Source: Competibacter_A sp002352125 | GTDB taxonomy: Bacteria; Pseudomonadota; Gammaproteobacteria; Competibacterales; Competibacteraceae | Reading direction: 5' to 3' | NCBI GenBank assembly: GCA_035441325.1 | Contig: DAOROA010000009.1 | Location: 1 to 64,000 of the forward strand | DNA length: 64,000 bases | Shown here: piece by piece, positions 41,618 to 50,743 of the stretch | Layout: each line of letters begins with the position of its first letter | Position numbering within the stretch: position 1 is the first letter of the stretch | Translations under genes and position numbers: made by a program | The notes under the pieces: generated by a model | Told to the model about the DNA's origin: nothing | Databases searched by the model: none | What the model saw: only the letters and a program-made list of their open reading frames with translations

Positions 41618-42136
41618 TTAGCTGTATCCCCAATCGGCCCACCTTCTTTCCTTGGCATATTTGGTCAACCACTCGCATTGCGCGTCGGTGTCCGGCACTT
41701 CGATGCCTCGGCCGCGACTGATACGCGGGAATATGTCGGGTGTGGGTACTCCAAGGTTGACGAGCACACAACCGGCTATCAGCCCGGAGCACCCGATACC
41801 TGCGCGGCAATGTATGCCCACCGACTGTCCCTGCAAGAGATCCAACTCAATTGAACGAACCAATTGCGCAGCTTTCGGCAGAGATTCCGGTATTCCACAG
41901 TCTTGAATAGGAAACGATGTGAAGAGAATATTGTTTTGTTCGCATTCGTTAGCCTCGTTTTCCAGATTCAGTTTAGTAGTCTCGCGCTCTTCGAGAAGAG
42001 ACACAATGCGGTTTATTCCGTTCTCTTCCCACGACCGCACTTCTTGTGCGAGCCATTCGTTACCGTTTGGGCGAGGCATTATAGCGAGCCTTGCGTTGTC
42101 GAGTCCTGGTATCCAATAAATTTCAGCACGAGCCAT
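41618..42136 (-). CDS. Dual-specificity-phosphatase-like protein with altered P-loop
   Basis: A protein of 172 residues from ATG 42136 (or about 200 from the ATG at 42217 that overlaps the upstream gene). It resembles small bacterial cysteine phosphatases: it opens with IYWIPG, has ARLAIMPRPNGNEWLAQEV, VSLLEERE, a general-acid Asp in FPIQDCGIPE and the P-loop GIHCRAGIGCSGLIA. In active members this is HCxxxxxR; here the position of the essential Arg is Cys (codon at 41789-41791, TGC), so phosphate binding should be impaired. It follows the JAMM protein gene and may be co-translated with it. Confidence 0.75.
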   Translation of the reverse strand: MARAEIYWIPGLDNARLAIMPRPNGNEWLAQEVRSWEENGINRIVSLLEERETTKLNLENEANECEQNNILFTSFPIQDCGIPESLPKAAQLVRSIELDLLQGQSVGIHCRAGIGCSGLIAGCVLVNLGVPTPDIFPRISRGRGIEVPDTDAQCEWLTKYAKERRWADWGYS

Positions 42137-42209
42137 GACTTGCACTCTGGCGATTCTGTTCACTATGCTTGACGTAGCAGGGTCAGATAAAATACCTAGA
42201 TTAGGCATA

Positions 42210-42953
42210 TCAAACATCACCTGCTATGTGATTACCTTTTCCTGCTTTTTTTCCAAATCTGGTTATTTGCCACGGATTACTGAGATAAGGGCAATGTAGA
42301 TATATATTATCAATATCAGAGTTGTGGTATTTTATTATCCAGTTTGAGTTATTTGGTAATAAGGCTGTTTTGTCATTTTTTTCGTATCCCTTATAAACTA
42401 AACAGGCATTAAGCCAGAATCGATAGTTATTAAAAGTCCAACAGATTATGTTATCAGAAATAATTTTTGGCTCACTATTACTTGCTTTTTTGAGAGAGGA
42501 GATAGTCATCACTAGAGAAATACGGAAATCGTCATCATTTTTCTTGTTTTCGACCATGGATTTTCTATCTGCTTCGGAAAACTCATAACCTTTTATTTCT
42601 TCAACATCTTTATAGTACTCATACGGATGACTATGAAAGTCGCCGAGGAATGAATATTGTGGCCAGTAAGATGTGATCATATCTTTGATAACCATTAGTC
42701 CTTTACTTGGCCATACTGCGTCAGTGCGGCGATCCGCCATTGCATCAACTGTCAATTTTTGTACAGAATATAAGATGTTACCATCCGGCAAAAAAATTTC
42801 ATGTCCCCATAGTAGACCATAAGTTTCCAGTTCCGTTCGTAGTTCCTTTGCTGATTTGTTTGTGTGTGATTGTGGTATAACATAAGCCTCTAAAGCTGCT
42901 AGTGACATTTCCATTAGAGCATCATCGGAAATTTGTATTATGTAGTTTGTCAT
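42210..42953 (-). CDS. JAMM/MPN (JAB)-type putative metalloprotease
   Basis: A 247-residue protein, A+T-rich gene. ATG 42953 is set by AAGGA about six bases upstream. The JAMM motif is visible: FLGDFHSHPYEYY with His107/His109 followed by FSEADRKS with Ser126/Asp129, and an upstream Glu in ELETYGLLWGHE. The spacing from HSHP to S..D is 16 residues, longer than the canonical seven, so there is an insertion in the active-site loop. JAMM proteins cleave isopeptide bonds or ubiquitin-like tails, and in bacteria they occur in phage-defence and sulfur-carrier pathways. No ubiquitin-like, E1 or E2 gene lies beside it, so the substrate is open. It overlaps or abuts the phosphatase-like gene. Confidence 0.72.
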   Translation of the reverse strand: MTNYIIQISDDALMEMSLAALEAYVIPQSHTNKSAKELRTELETYGLLWGHEIFLPDGNILYSVQKLTVDAMADRRTDAVWPSKGLMVIKDMITSYWPQYSFLGDFHSHPYEYYKDVEEIKGYEFSEADRKSMVENKKNDDDFRISLVMTISSLKKASNSEPKIISDNIICWTFNNYRFWLNACLVYKGYEKNDKTALLPNNSNWIIKYHNSDIDNIYLHCPYLSNPWQITRFGKKAGKGNHIAGDV

Positions 42954-43111
42954 GAAATTCCTTAATTTCGCCAATATTTCAATGCTATCATTCTATTAAC
43001 CATTGGTACTAGTTCATTGTAAGTAAGTAAAGTCAGGTATTTATGATCATTAGGTTGCCGTTGTCACAAGATACCCCTTCAAAAAAACCAAAGACTTAAC
43101 GATCATATAAA

Positions 43112-43741
43112 TTAATTTATATGATTTGGATGCCAGATAATTGGGGTATAATTTTTTGTATTCTTTATTTCAAATAGTACATTATTTATCTGGTTTTTAG
43201 TAAGATTATTTTGCAATTCTGCCGCTATTTCTTCTGAGATATATTGAATCTGCGTCTTTGTCGGATGTTCAATTTGAGTTGGTTTTTTATGTTTCCATGT
43301 TATATAAATAACCGATATTTCAATATTTGGTAATTGTCCTGCCTCGAATTCTGCAATATTAGAAACGCACAGTCTTCTTGCATCTCGAAGCCTTTTTATA
43401 ATTTTTATAGCACCACGCTCCCATAAAGAAACGACTTCAGTATCACAGCTTAAGGCAATTAAGCCATGCTCACAATTTTTATTTTTATAATGATTGCGAA
43501 ATCTTTGAAAAACACCATTATTCGGCGTATCTGGATCGAAATATGATCTGCCAAGATATAATTCGATTTCACCAATGTGAACGCCTCTAAATGCTTTGGG
43601 TATGCCATGAATTACTCTGATAATGTGTCTGCCAGCGTAAGCGAATTTTTTTTGATAGTAATGATACTTATAGCATTCACTAATTATACTGTGAATATCT
43701 GCCGGGGTTACTGTGCGAAGATTAAAAGCATAAATTGACAT
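43112..43741 (-). CDS. GIY-YIG-like putative nuclease
   Basis: A 209-residue protein from ATG 43741, chosen because AAGGA is about nine bases upstream. The gene is about one-third G+C. Residues 55-115 read HIGEIELYLGRSYFDP ... GVFQRFRNHYKNK ... VSLWERGAIKIIKRL, which can be laid on the GIY-YIG nuclease pattern (YLG-R, then R..H and a downstream Glu108). Other parts match nothing I know. It is followed on the same strand after 158 bases by the JAMM gene. The assignment is tentative and may be wrong. Confidence 0.45.
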   Translation of the reverse strand: MSIYAFNLRTVTPADIHSIISECYKYHYYQKKFAYAGRHIIRVIHGIPKAFRGVHIGEIELYLGRSYFDPDTPNNGVFQRFRNHYKNKNCEHGLIALSCDTEVVSLWERGAIKIIKRLRDARRLCVSNIAEFEAGQLPNIEISVIYITWKHKKPTQIEHPTKTQIQYISEEIAAELQNNLTKNQINNVLFEIKNTKNYTPIIWHPNHIN

Positions 43742-44030
43742 TTGGGTAATCCTTGAAAGTAGTGGTTGGTAGGCAGGCCAGTTCATTGTCGTGTCCTAAA
43801 TCTGACTTACACGGCTTGTAGCCTAAATGCTTGCTCGTCACGCACAAGCTTCCCGCGTTCCTTTGGCCGCCAACTCTAGTCATCGGCGACCGATGCCGAA
43901 ACTTTAGAGCGATAGAAAATTATGGTGGTTCTTTTGCCATTGCTAGGGGGAAAAAGCTTGGTCGGCCCAGTCGCGGCACATCTGGAAGCGGACGCCCTCC
44001 GCCGACGCCAAAATTTGGCGCCTGCACCAC

Positions 44031-44058
44031 CTTGAAATCCCACCGTTTGCCCGCATAT
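44031..44058 (+). promoter_or_regulatory. Sigma-32 heat-shock promoter for htpG
   Basis: CTTGAAA at 44031-44037 and CCGCATAT at 44051-44058 match the RpoH -35 and -10 consensus (CTTGAAA, CCCCATnT) with a 13-base spacer. Transcription would start near 44065, about 36 bases before the ATG of htpG. The remainder of the 43742-44100 gap holds no gene. Confidence 0.75.
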
Positions 44059-44100
44059 CGGGCCGCAAACCCGTGAACCCCCTCTAGGAGTCCGTCATCT

Positions 44101-46005
44101 ATGACCGTCGAAGCCCACAAGGAAACCCTTGGTTTTCAGGCCGAGGTGCAGCAACTGCTGCGCTTGGTTGCACATTCCCTGTATTCCCACAAGGAAGTTT
44201 TCCTCCGCGAACTGATCTCCAATGCCTCCGATGCCTGCGACAAGCTGCGTTTTGAAGCCCTGACCGACAGCGCTCTGTACGAAAACGACCCCGAGCTGAA
44301 AATCCGGGTCAGTTTCGACAAAGACGCCCGCACCATCACCATCGCCGACAACGGCATCGGCATGGACCGGCAGGAAGTCATCGATAACATCGGCACCATC
44401 GCCCGCTCCGGCACCCGCCAGTTCATGCAAAAGCTGACCGGCGATCAGGCCAAGGATGCCAACCTGATCGGCCAGTTCGGCGTCGGCTTCTATTCCAGCT
44501 TCATCGTTGCCGACAAGGTTGTCTTGCTGACCCGCCGTGCCGGCATGAGCGCCGAACATGGGGTGCGCTGGGAATCCAACGGCGAAGGTGAATACACCTT
44601 GGAAACGGTGGATAAGCCGACGCGCGGTACCGAGGTCATCCTGCACCTGCGCGAGGATGAGGCCGAATTGCTGAACGAGTGGCAGTTGCGCTCGATCATC
44701 ACCAAATACTCCGATCACATTACCTTGCCGGTAATCATGCCGGTACAGAAATACAGTGAGGACAAGGACGCACCGCCGAAAATCGAGGACGAACGGATCA
44801 ACCAGGCGGCGGCGCTGTGGGCGCGGCCCAAGCAAGAGATCAAGGAAGAGGAATACAAGGAGTTTTACAAGCACGTCGGCCACGATTTCGAGGACCCGCT
44901 GGCTTGGACCCACAACCGGGTCGAAGGCAAGCTGGAATACACCTCGTTGCTGTTCATTCCGGGACGCGCACCCTTCGATCTGTGGGATCGCGATCAGCGC
45001 CACGGCGTCAAACTCTACGTGCAGCGCGTTTTCATCATGGACGACGCCGAACATCTGATGCCGCGCTATCTGCGTTTCGTGCGCGGCGTCATCGACTCCA
45101 ACGATCTGCCGCTGAACATCTCCCGCGAAATCCTGCAAAGCAGCAAGGTGGTGGACGGCATCCGCGCCGGTTCGGTCAAGAAGGTGCTGGGCCTGCTGGA
45201 AGATATGGCCGCGAGCGACGCCGAGAAATACGGCAAGTTCTGGAAAGAGTTCGGCCGGGCGTTGAAGGAAGGCCCGGCAGAGGATTACGGCAACCGCGAG
45301 CAGATCGCCAAGTTGTTGCGTTTCGCGTCCACCCACACCGATAGCGCGGAACAGACCGTCTCTCTAACCGATTACATCGGGCGAATGAAAGAGGGACAAG
45401 ATAAAATTTACTACATGACCGGCGAGAGTTTCGCCGCTGCCAAGAACAGCCCCCATTTGGAGATTTTCCGCAAGAAAGGCTTGGAAGTGTTGTTGCTGAC
45501 CGACCGGGTAGACGAGTGGTTGATGTCGCACCTGAACGAGTTCGAAGGCAAGCATTTCCAATCGGTGGCCAAGGGCGCGCTGGATCTGGACAAGATCGCC
45601 TCGGAAGAGGAAAAACAGGAGCAAAAGCAGGCCGAGGACCAGTTCAAGGACTTGCTGACGCGGGTCAAGGAGGTGCTGGGCGATCAGGTCAAGGAGGTGC
45701 GGATTTCCTCGCGATTGACCGATTCGCCGGCCTGTCTGGTGGTGGACGAACACGCCCTCAGCGCCCACCTGGAGCGGCTGTTGCGCGATGCCGGCCAGAG
45801 CGTGCCGACCAGCAAGCCCTATCTGGAATTGAACCCCCACCATCCCCTAGTGGCGCGCTTGCAGGGCGAGGCAGATGCCGGCCGCTTCGGCGATTTGACT
45901 CACTTGCTGTTCGAGCAGGCGATGCTGGCGGAAGGGGGTCAGTTGGAAGACCCGGCCAGTTTCGTCAGGCGGTTGAATGCCTTGCTGCTGGCTATAGGGC
46001 AGTGA
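44101..46005 (+). CDS. htpG: Molecular chaperone HtpG (bacterial Hsp90)
   Basis: A 634-residue homodimeric ATP-dependent chaperone. The GHKL ATPase site is at the N-terminus: LISNASDACDKLRFEAL, ITIADNGIGMDRQEVIDNIGTIARSGT and GQFGVGFYSSFIVADKV. The middle domain has the catalytic-loop Arg in LPLNISREILQSSKVV; the C-terminal dimerisation domain is complete. Length matches E. coli HtpG (624). AGGAG lies ten bases before the ATG and a sigma-32 promoter precedes it, so heat induction is expected. Confidence 0.98.
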   Translation: MTVEAHKETLGFQAEVQQLLRLVAHSLYSHKEVFLRELISNASDACDKLRFEALTDSALYENDPELKIRVSFDKDARTITIADNGIGMDRQEVIDNIGTIARSGTRQFMQKLTGDQAKDANLIGQFGVGFYSSFIVADKVVLLTRRAGMSAEHGVRWESNGEGEYTLETVDKPTRGTEVILHLREDEAELLNEWQLRSIITKYSDHITLPVIMPVQKYSEDKDAPPKIEDERINQAAALWARPKQEIKEEEYKEFYKHVGHDFEDPLAWTHNRVEGKLEYTSLLFIPGRAPFDLWDRDQRHGVKLYVQRVFIMDDAEHLMPRYLRFVRGVIDSNDLPLNISREILQSSKVVDGIRAGSVKKVLGLLEDMAASDAEKYGKFWKEFGRALKEGPAEDYGNREQIAKLLRFASTHTDSAEQTVSLTDYIGRMKEGQDKIYYMTGESFAAAKNSPHLEIFRKKGLEVLLLTDRVDEWLMSHLNEFEGKHFQSVAKGALDLDKIASEEEKQEQKQAEDQFKDLLTRVKEVLGDQVKEVRISSRLTDSPACLVVDEHALSAHLERLLRDAGQSVPTSKPYLELNPHHPLVARLQGEADAGRFGDLTHLLFEQAMLAEGGQLEDPASFVRRLNALLLAIGQ

Positions 46006-46082
46006 GGTTTTTCGACGGAAGACGATAACGATCAACGACGGCGCCCGGAGGTGAGATTTTCTGGCCGCCAGGATGCTGAACC

Positions 46083-46792
<710 letters not shown>

Positions 46793-46796
<4 letters not shown>

Positions 46797-47668
46797 GCGA
46801 AAACCCGGGTAACGCGATCGAACCGGCGAGGGTCGCAATCGATTCTGACCATCGCCGCGCCGTGTTGATGTTGCTGGCGGCAGCGGTCCTGTGGAGCTTG
46901 GGCGGTCTGCTGATCAAATGGGTGGATTGGAACCCGTTGGCTATCGCCGGGATGCGCAGCCTGATCGGTGCGGCGGTCATCGCGCTGATCTTCCGCAAGG
47001 GGCTGCGATTCACCGGATCGTTCGAGCAAATCGGTGCGGCGGTCGCTTATGCTGGAACGGTGGTGCTGTTCGTCGTCGCCAACAAGCTGACCACGGCGGC
47101 GAACGCCATCTTGCTGCAATACACCGCACCGATTTACGTCGCTCTGTTCAGTCCGTGGTTTCTGGGCGAGCGCGCGCGGGGCAACGACTGGTTGAGTTTG
47201 GCCGTGATCCTGTTCGGGATGCTGCTGTTTTTCGGCGACGAACTCAGCTTGGACGGCTATCTCGGCAACGGGGTGGCCTTGGCCAGCGGATTCTGCTTCG
47301 CGTGGCTGACTCTTTTTCTGCGCCGCCACCGCGAGGAGTCAGCCATTTCGGCGCTGGTGTTGGGCAATCTGTTGGCGGGCGCCATCGGCTTACCGTTCAT
47401 GTTTCAATCCATGCCAGACGCCACGGGCTGGGCCGGGTTGCTGCTGCTCGGGGTGGTGCAGCTTGGCCTGCCCTACGTCATGTATGCGCTGGCTTTGCGT
47501 CATGTCCGGGCCGTGGAAGGAATCCTGTTACCGATGATGGAGCCGGTGCTCAATCCGGTTTGGGTGTTTTTGCTGCTGGGCGAGGCGCCGGGACCGCTGG
47601 CGCTGCTCGGCGGGGCGATTATTTTAGGTGCGGTGATTTTTCGGGCGACGTGGAGAGGGCGGTATTAG
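46793..47668 (+). CDS. EamA/DMT-superfamily transporter
   Basis: A 291-residue inner-membrane protein with ten hydrophobic segments in two five-helix EamA halves, typical of the drug/metabolite transporter superfamily. Recognisable: VLMLLAAAVLWSLGGLLIKWV, the NPLAIAGMRSLIGA loop, a KLTTAANAILLQYTAPIYVALFS segment, LPYVMYALALRHV and EGILLPMMEPVLNPVWVFLLLGEAP. Such carriers usually export amino acids or other metabolites. It overlaps the livF-like gene by four bases and is followed by purB. Confidence 0.9.
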
Positions 47669-47700
47669 AATAGAGCGACTTCATCCGCTGGAGGAATCCC

Positions 47701-49071
47701 ATGGAACTCTCCACACTGACCGCCATTTCTCCCATCGACGGCCGCTACGGCGATAAAACTGCCGATTTGCGGCCGATTTTCAGCGAGTACGGCCTGATTC
47801 GCCATCGGGTGTTGGTAGAGGTACGCTGGCTGCAGGCGTTGGCTCGCCATCCCGGCATCCCCGAAGTGCCGCCCTTGAGCGAGCATGCTATGCACGTTCT
47901 CGATAGGCTGGTCGAGAAATTCGGTCTCGCCGACGCCCAGCGGGTCAAGAACATCGAACGCACCACCAACCATGACGTGAAGGCGGTCGAATACCTGCTC
48001 AAGGAGAAAATCGCCGGCAACGCCGAACTGGAGGCGGTTGGCGAATTCATCCACTTCGCCTGCACGTCCGAGGACATCAACAATCTCGCCTACGCTTTGA
48101 TGCTGCGCGAGGCGCGCACGCAAGCGTTGTTGCCGCAACTGGATGGGTTGATCGACGCCATCGCTCGCCTGGCCCACCAGCACGCCGATCAGCCGATGCT
48201 GGCTCGTACCCACGGCCAACCGGCTTCGCCGACCACGCTCGGCAAGGAAATGGCGAACGTCGTGTACCGGCTGAAGCGGCAGCGGGCGCAACTGGCAGCG
48301 GTACCGTTGCTGGGCAAGATCAACGGCGCGGTCGGCAACTACAACGCCCATCTAGCCGCATACCCGGAGGTGGACTGGGAAGATTTCGCCCGCCGTTTCG
48401 TCACCGAAGATCTGGGGTTGGAGTGGAACCCTTACACCATTCAAATCGAGCCACACGATTACATGGCGGAATTTTTCCACGCCGCGATGCGCGCCAACAC
48501 CGTACTGCTGGATTTTTGCCGCGACGTGTGGAGCTACATCGCCATCGGCTATTTTCGGCAGAAAACCGTGGCCGGCGAGGTCGGTTCCTCGACCATGCCG
48601 CACAAGGTCAACCCGATCGACTTCGAGAACGCCGAGGGTAATCTGGGTATCGCCAACGCACTGCTCGACCATCTGGCCGCCAAGCTGCCGGTGTCGCGTT
48701 GGCAGCGCGATTTGACCGACTCGACCGTGTTGCGGACCTTGGGTGTCGGCTTGGCGCATTCCCTCGTGGCTTATCAAGCCTGTTCGAAAGGCATCGGCAA
48801 GCTGGAGGTGGACGCGGCGGTACTGGACGCCGATCTGGACCATAACTGGGAAGTGCTGGCCGAGCCGATTCAAACCGCGATGCGCCGTTACGGCATCGAA
48901 CGGCCCTACGAGCAACTCAAGGCCCTGACGCGCGGCCAGCGGGTGGATCGCGAGACGCTGCGAGCCTTCGTCGCCGATCTGGCAATTCCCGATGAAGCCA
49001 AGCGGAGGTTGTTGGCTCTGACGCCAGCCTGCTACACCGGTAACGCCGCCGCGCAGGCGCGCAGGGTGTGA
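47701..49071 (+). CDS. purB: Adenylosuccinate lyase
   Basis: A 456-residue fumarase/aspartase-superfamily enzyme that acts twice in purine synthesis, releasing fumarate from SAICAR and from adenylosuccinate. It starts LSTLTAISPIDGRYG as in E. coli PurB and carries ERTTNHDVKAVEYLLKEK, FACTSEDINNLAYALML, LARTHGQPASPTTLGKEMANV and the signature loop GSSTMPHKVNPIDFENAEGN. A GGAGG box lies just before the ATG. It ends at a strong terminator (49137-49170) shared with tRNA-Thr on the other strand. Confidence 0.98.
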   Translation: MELSTLTAISPIDGRYGDKTADLRPIFSEYGLIRHRVLVEVRWLQALARHPGIPEVPPLSEHAMHVLDRLVEKFGLADAQRVKNIERTTNHDVKAVEYLLKEKIAGNAELEAVGEFIHFACTSEDINNLAYALMLREARTQALLPQLDGLIDAIARLAHQHADQPMLARTHGQPASPTTLGKEMANVVYRLKRQRAQLAAVPLLGKINGAVGNYNAHLAAYPEVDWEDFARRFVTEDLGLEWNPYTIQIEPHDYMAEFFHAAMRANTVLLDFCRDVWSYIAIGYFRQKTVAGEVGSSTMPHKVNPIDFENAEGNLGIANALLDHLAAKLPVSRWQRDLTDSTVLRTLGVGLAHSLVAYQACSKGIGKLEVDAAVLDADLDHNWEVLAEPIQTAMRRYGIERPYEQLKALTRGQRVDRETLRAFVADLAIPDEAKRRLLALTPACYTGNAAAQARRV

Positions 49072-49136
49072 AGTGATCGAATCGCTGCCGGCACCGAAAC
49101 ATCCGGAAGTTTGACCGGGCGCTACAAGTGGAAACG

Positions 49137-49170
49137 AAAAAAGCCTTGCGGCGCTGCAAGGCTTTGTTTT
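49137..49170. terminator. Bidirectional rho-independent terminator (purB / tRNA-Thr)
   Basis: AAAGCCTTGC (49140-49149) pairs perfectly with GCAAGGCTTT (49156-49165) around a 6-base loop. On the plus strand TTTGTTTT follows, ending purB; on the minus strand a run of T residues follows, ending the tRNA transcript. Confidence 0.85.
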
Positions 49171-49173
49171 GTA

Positions 49174-49249
49174 TGGTGCCGGAAAGAGGAATCGAACCTC
49201 CGACCTACTAATTACGAATCAGTTGCTCTACCGACTGAGCTATTCCGGC
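49174..49249 (-). tRNA. tRNA-Thr (anticodon CGT)
   Basis: A 76-base cloverleaf including the encoded CCA end (49174-49176). The acceptor stem GCCGGAA pairs with TTCCGGC; the D arm is AGCTCAGTCGGTAGAGC; the anticodon arm ACTGA-TTCGTAA-TTAGT shows the anticodon CGT; the T arm has GGTTCGATTCC. It reads codon ACG. A downstream terminator and an upstream promoter are both visible, so it is a monocistronic tRNA gene. Confidence 0.96.
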
Positions 49250-49268
49250 AAGAATTATTAGACTGATT

Positions 49269-49297
49269 AAAATAACCCGTTCAGGCTCGAAACACAA
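49269..49297 (-). promoter_or_regulatory. Sigma-70 promoter of tRNA-Thr
   Basis: On the minus strand TTGTGT (49297-49292) and TATTTT (49274-49269) are separated by 17 bases. The transcript would begin near 49262, about 13 bases before the mature tRNA end. Confidence 0.55.
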
Positions 49298-49378
49298 GCC
49301 CGAGCAGGTCTTGCGTTACCATGTCAGCCGTGACTCTGCCTCTCTAAAAAAGTGGAGAAGCAGAAAACAGGAAAACTC

Positions 49379-49612
49379 ATGACCATTTGCATCAAGTATT
49401 TTGCCAGTCTACGCGACCGGATAGGCCGCGCCGAAGATCGGCTCGACACGCCGGGCGAGCTAACTGTCGCGGCGGTTTGGGCGGCCCTGTGGCCGGAAAC
49501 GCCGTTGCCCCCGAATACGCTGGCGGCGGTGAATATGGAATACGCCAGCTTGGAGCAGATCGTGTGCGACGGCGACGAAGTGGCATTTTTTCCGCCGGTG
49601 ACGGGAGGTTAG
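49379..49612 (+). CDS. moaD: Molybdopterin synthase sulfur-carrier subunit
   Basis: A 77-residue ubiquitin-like protein that carries the thiocarboxylate sulfur for molybdopterin synthesis. It has the family N-terminus (ICIKYFASLRDRIG), NMEYASLEQIVCDGDEVAFFPPVTGG at the end, and the required terminal Gly-Gly. ATG 49379 is preferred because AGGA lies upstream and the protein then begins with the first beta strand. The stop is followed three bases later by the GTG of moaE, so the two synthase subunits are coupled. Confidence 0.95.
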   Translation: MTICIKYFASLRDRIGRAEDRLDTPGELTVAAVWAALWPETPLPPNTLAAVNMEYASLEQIVCDGDEVAFFPPVTGG

Positions 49613-49615
49613 CGT

Positions 49616-50053
49616 GTGAAAGTCGAATTGCGAGACTCGGCCTTCGATCCGCTGGCAGAGTTGGGATTTTATCGGACCGATTCGAGCGTACCGCAAGGCC
49701 AGTACGGCGCGACGGCCATCTTCATCGGGACGATGCGCGATTACAATGAAGACCAATCGGTCAGCCGGATGACGCTGGAGCATTATCCCGGCATGACCGA
49801 GCGGCATTTGCGGCGGATCGTCGAAACCGCTGGCCAGGAATGGCCGTTGCTGGACGCCCTCGTGATTCATCGGATCGGTGAATTGCAGCCGAACGACCCC
49901 ATCGTGCTGGTGGCGGTCTGGTCGGCGCATCGGGCGGCAGCGTTCGCCGCATGCCGGTTCATCATCGAAGAGTTGAAAGCGAAGGCACCGTTTTGGAAGC
50001 GCGAGGCGACCGTCGCCGGCCCGCGCTGGGTGGCGCACAACACGCCGGGTTGA
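49616..50053 (+). CDS. moaE: Molybdopterin synthase catalytic subunit
   Basis: A 145-residue enzyme that converts cyclic pyranopterin monophosphate to molybdopterin using MoaD thiocarboxylate. Family motifs: ATAIFIGTMRDYNEDQSV, MTLEHYPGMTERHLRRI, HRIGELQPNDPIVLVAVWSAHRAAAFAACRFIIEELKAKAPFWKRE-type sequence with the conserved Lys residues. It starts with GTG at 49616. The only molybdenum cofactor genes in the window are these two. Confidence 0.96.
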   Translation: MKVELRDSAFDPLAELGFYRTDSSVPQGQYGATAIFIGTMRDYNEDQSVSRMTLEHYPGMTERHLRRIVETAGQEWPLLDALVIHRIGELQPNDPIVLVAVWSAHRAAAFAACRFIIEELKAKAPFWKREATVAGPRWVAHNTPG

Positions 50054-50104
50054 ACGGCCGGTTTCACCGATGCGTTCTGGCGGGCTATCCGTTATGCTGC
50101 CCGA

Positions 50105-50743
50105 ATGAACGAACCTGCACCCAACCCCCTTATCGCCCGCCGCTTCCGGGGTTTCCTCCCGGTCATCGTGGATGTCGAGACTGGCGGCATCAATGCCCAG
50201 ACCGATGCCTTGCTGGAAATCGCTGCCGTGCTCATCCGCATGGACTGGCAAGGATATTTATATCCTGCCGGTACGTTGGCCCATCATGTTCAACCATTTC
50301 CCGGCGCACGGCTGGACCCTGCCTCGATGGCCGTGAACAACATCGATCCCGACCATCCGTTCCGCTTCGCGGTGCCGGAGCGCGAAGCGCTGGAGGCCGT
50401 TTTTCGGGAAGTGCGGCGGGAAGTCCGGGAGACTGGTTGCACCCGCGCTATCCTGGTCGGCCATAACGCCTTTTTCGATTTGGCGTTTCTGAACGCGGCG
50501 GTGGCTCGCACCAAAATCAAGCGCAATCCCTTTCATCCCTTCAGCAGCTTCGACACCGTATCGTTGGCGGGCTTGGCCTACGGCCAGACGGTGCTGGCCC
50601 GGGCGCTACAAGCGGCCGGCATTCGCTGGGACGAGCGCGAGGCGCATTCGGCGATTTACGACGCCGAACGCACGGCGGAGCTGTTTTGCCAGATCGTCAA
50701 CCGTTGGCAAGAGATAGGCGGTTGGATGCCGGCGGACGATTAA
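50105..50743 (+). CDS. rnt: Ribonuclease T
   Basis: A 212-residue DEDD-family 3'-5' exoribonuclease that trims tRNA and other stable RNA ends. DEDD residues appear in VIVDVETGGINAQTDALLEIAAVL (D and E), LVGHNAFFDLAFLNAAV (D) and HSAIYDAERTAELF (H and D). The FRGFLPVIVDVETGGF-type N-terminus is diagnostic for RNase T. The gene is convergent with ygfZ and their stop codons overlap by four bases, which would limit read-through without a terminator. Confidence 0.97.
   Translation: MNEPAPNPLIARRFRGFLPVIVDVETGGINAQTDALLEIAAVLIRMDWQGYLYPAGTLAHHVQPFPGARLDPASMAVNNIDPDHPFRFAVPEREALEAVFREVRREVRETGCTRAILVGHNAFFDLAFLNAAVARTKIKRNPFHPFSSFDTVSLAGLAYGQTVLARALQAAGIRWDEREAHSAIYDAERTAELFCQIVNRWQEIGGWMPADD

Noticed and set aside
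42210..42953. JAMM gene considered as part of a known ubiquitin-like (Bil/CBASS Cap) system
   Set aside because: No ubiquitin-like, E1, E2, cyclase or effector genes of those systems are adjacent.
49136..49175. Hairpin near the tRNA considered as an attachment site
   Set aside because: It is a terminator stem; no integrase or repeated tRNA 3' end lies nearby.
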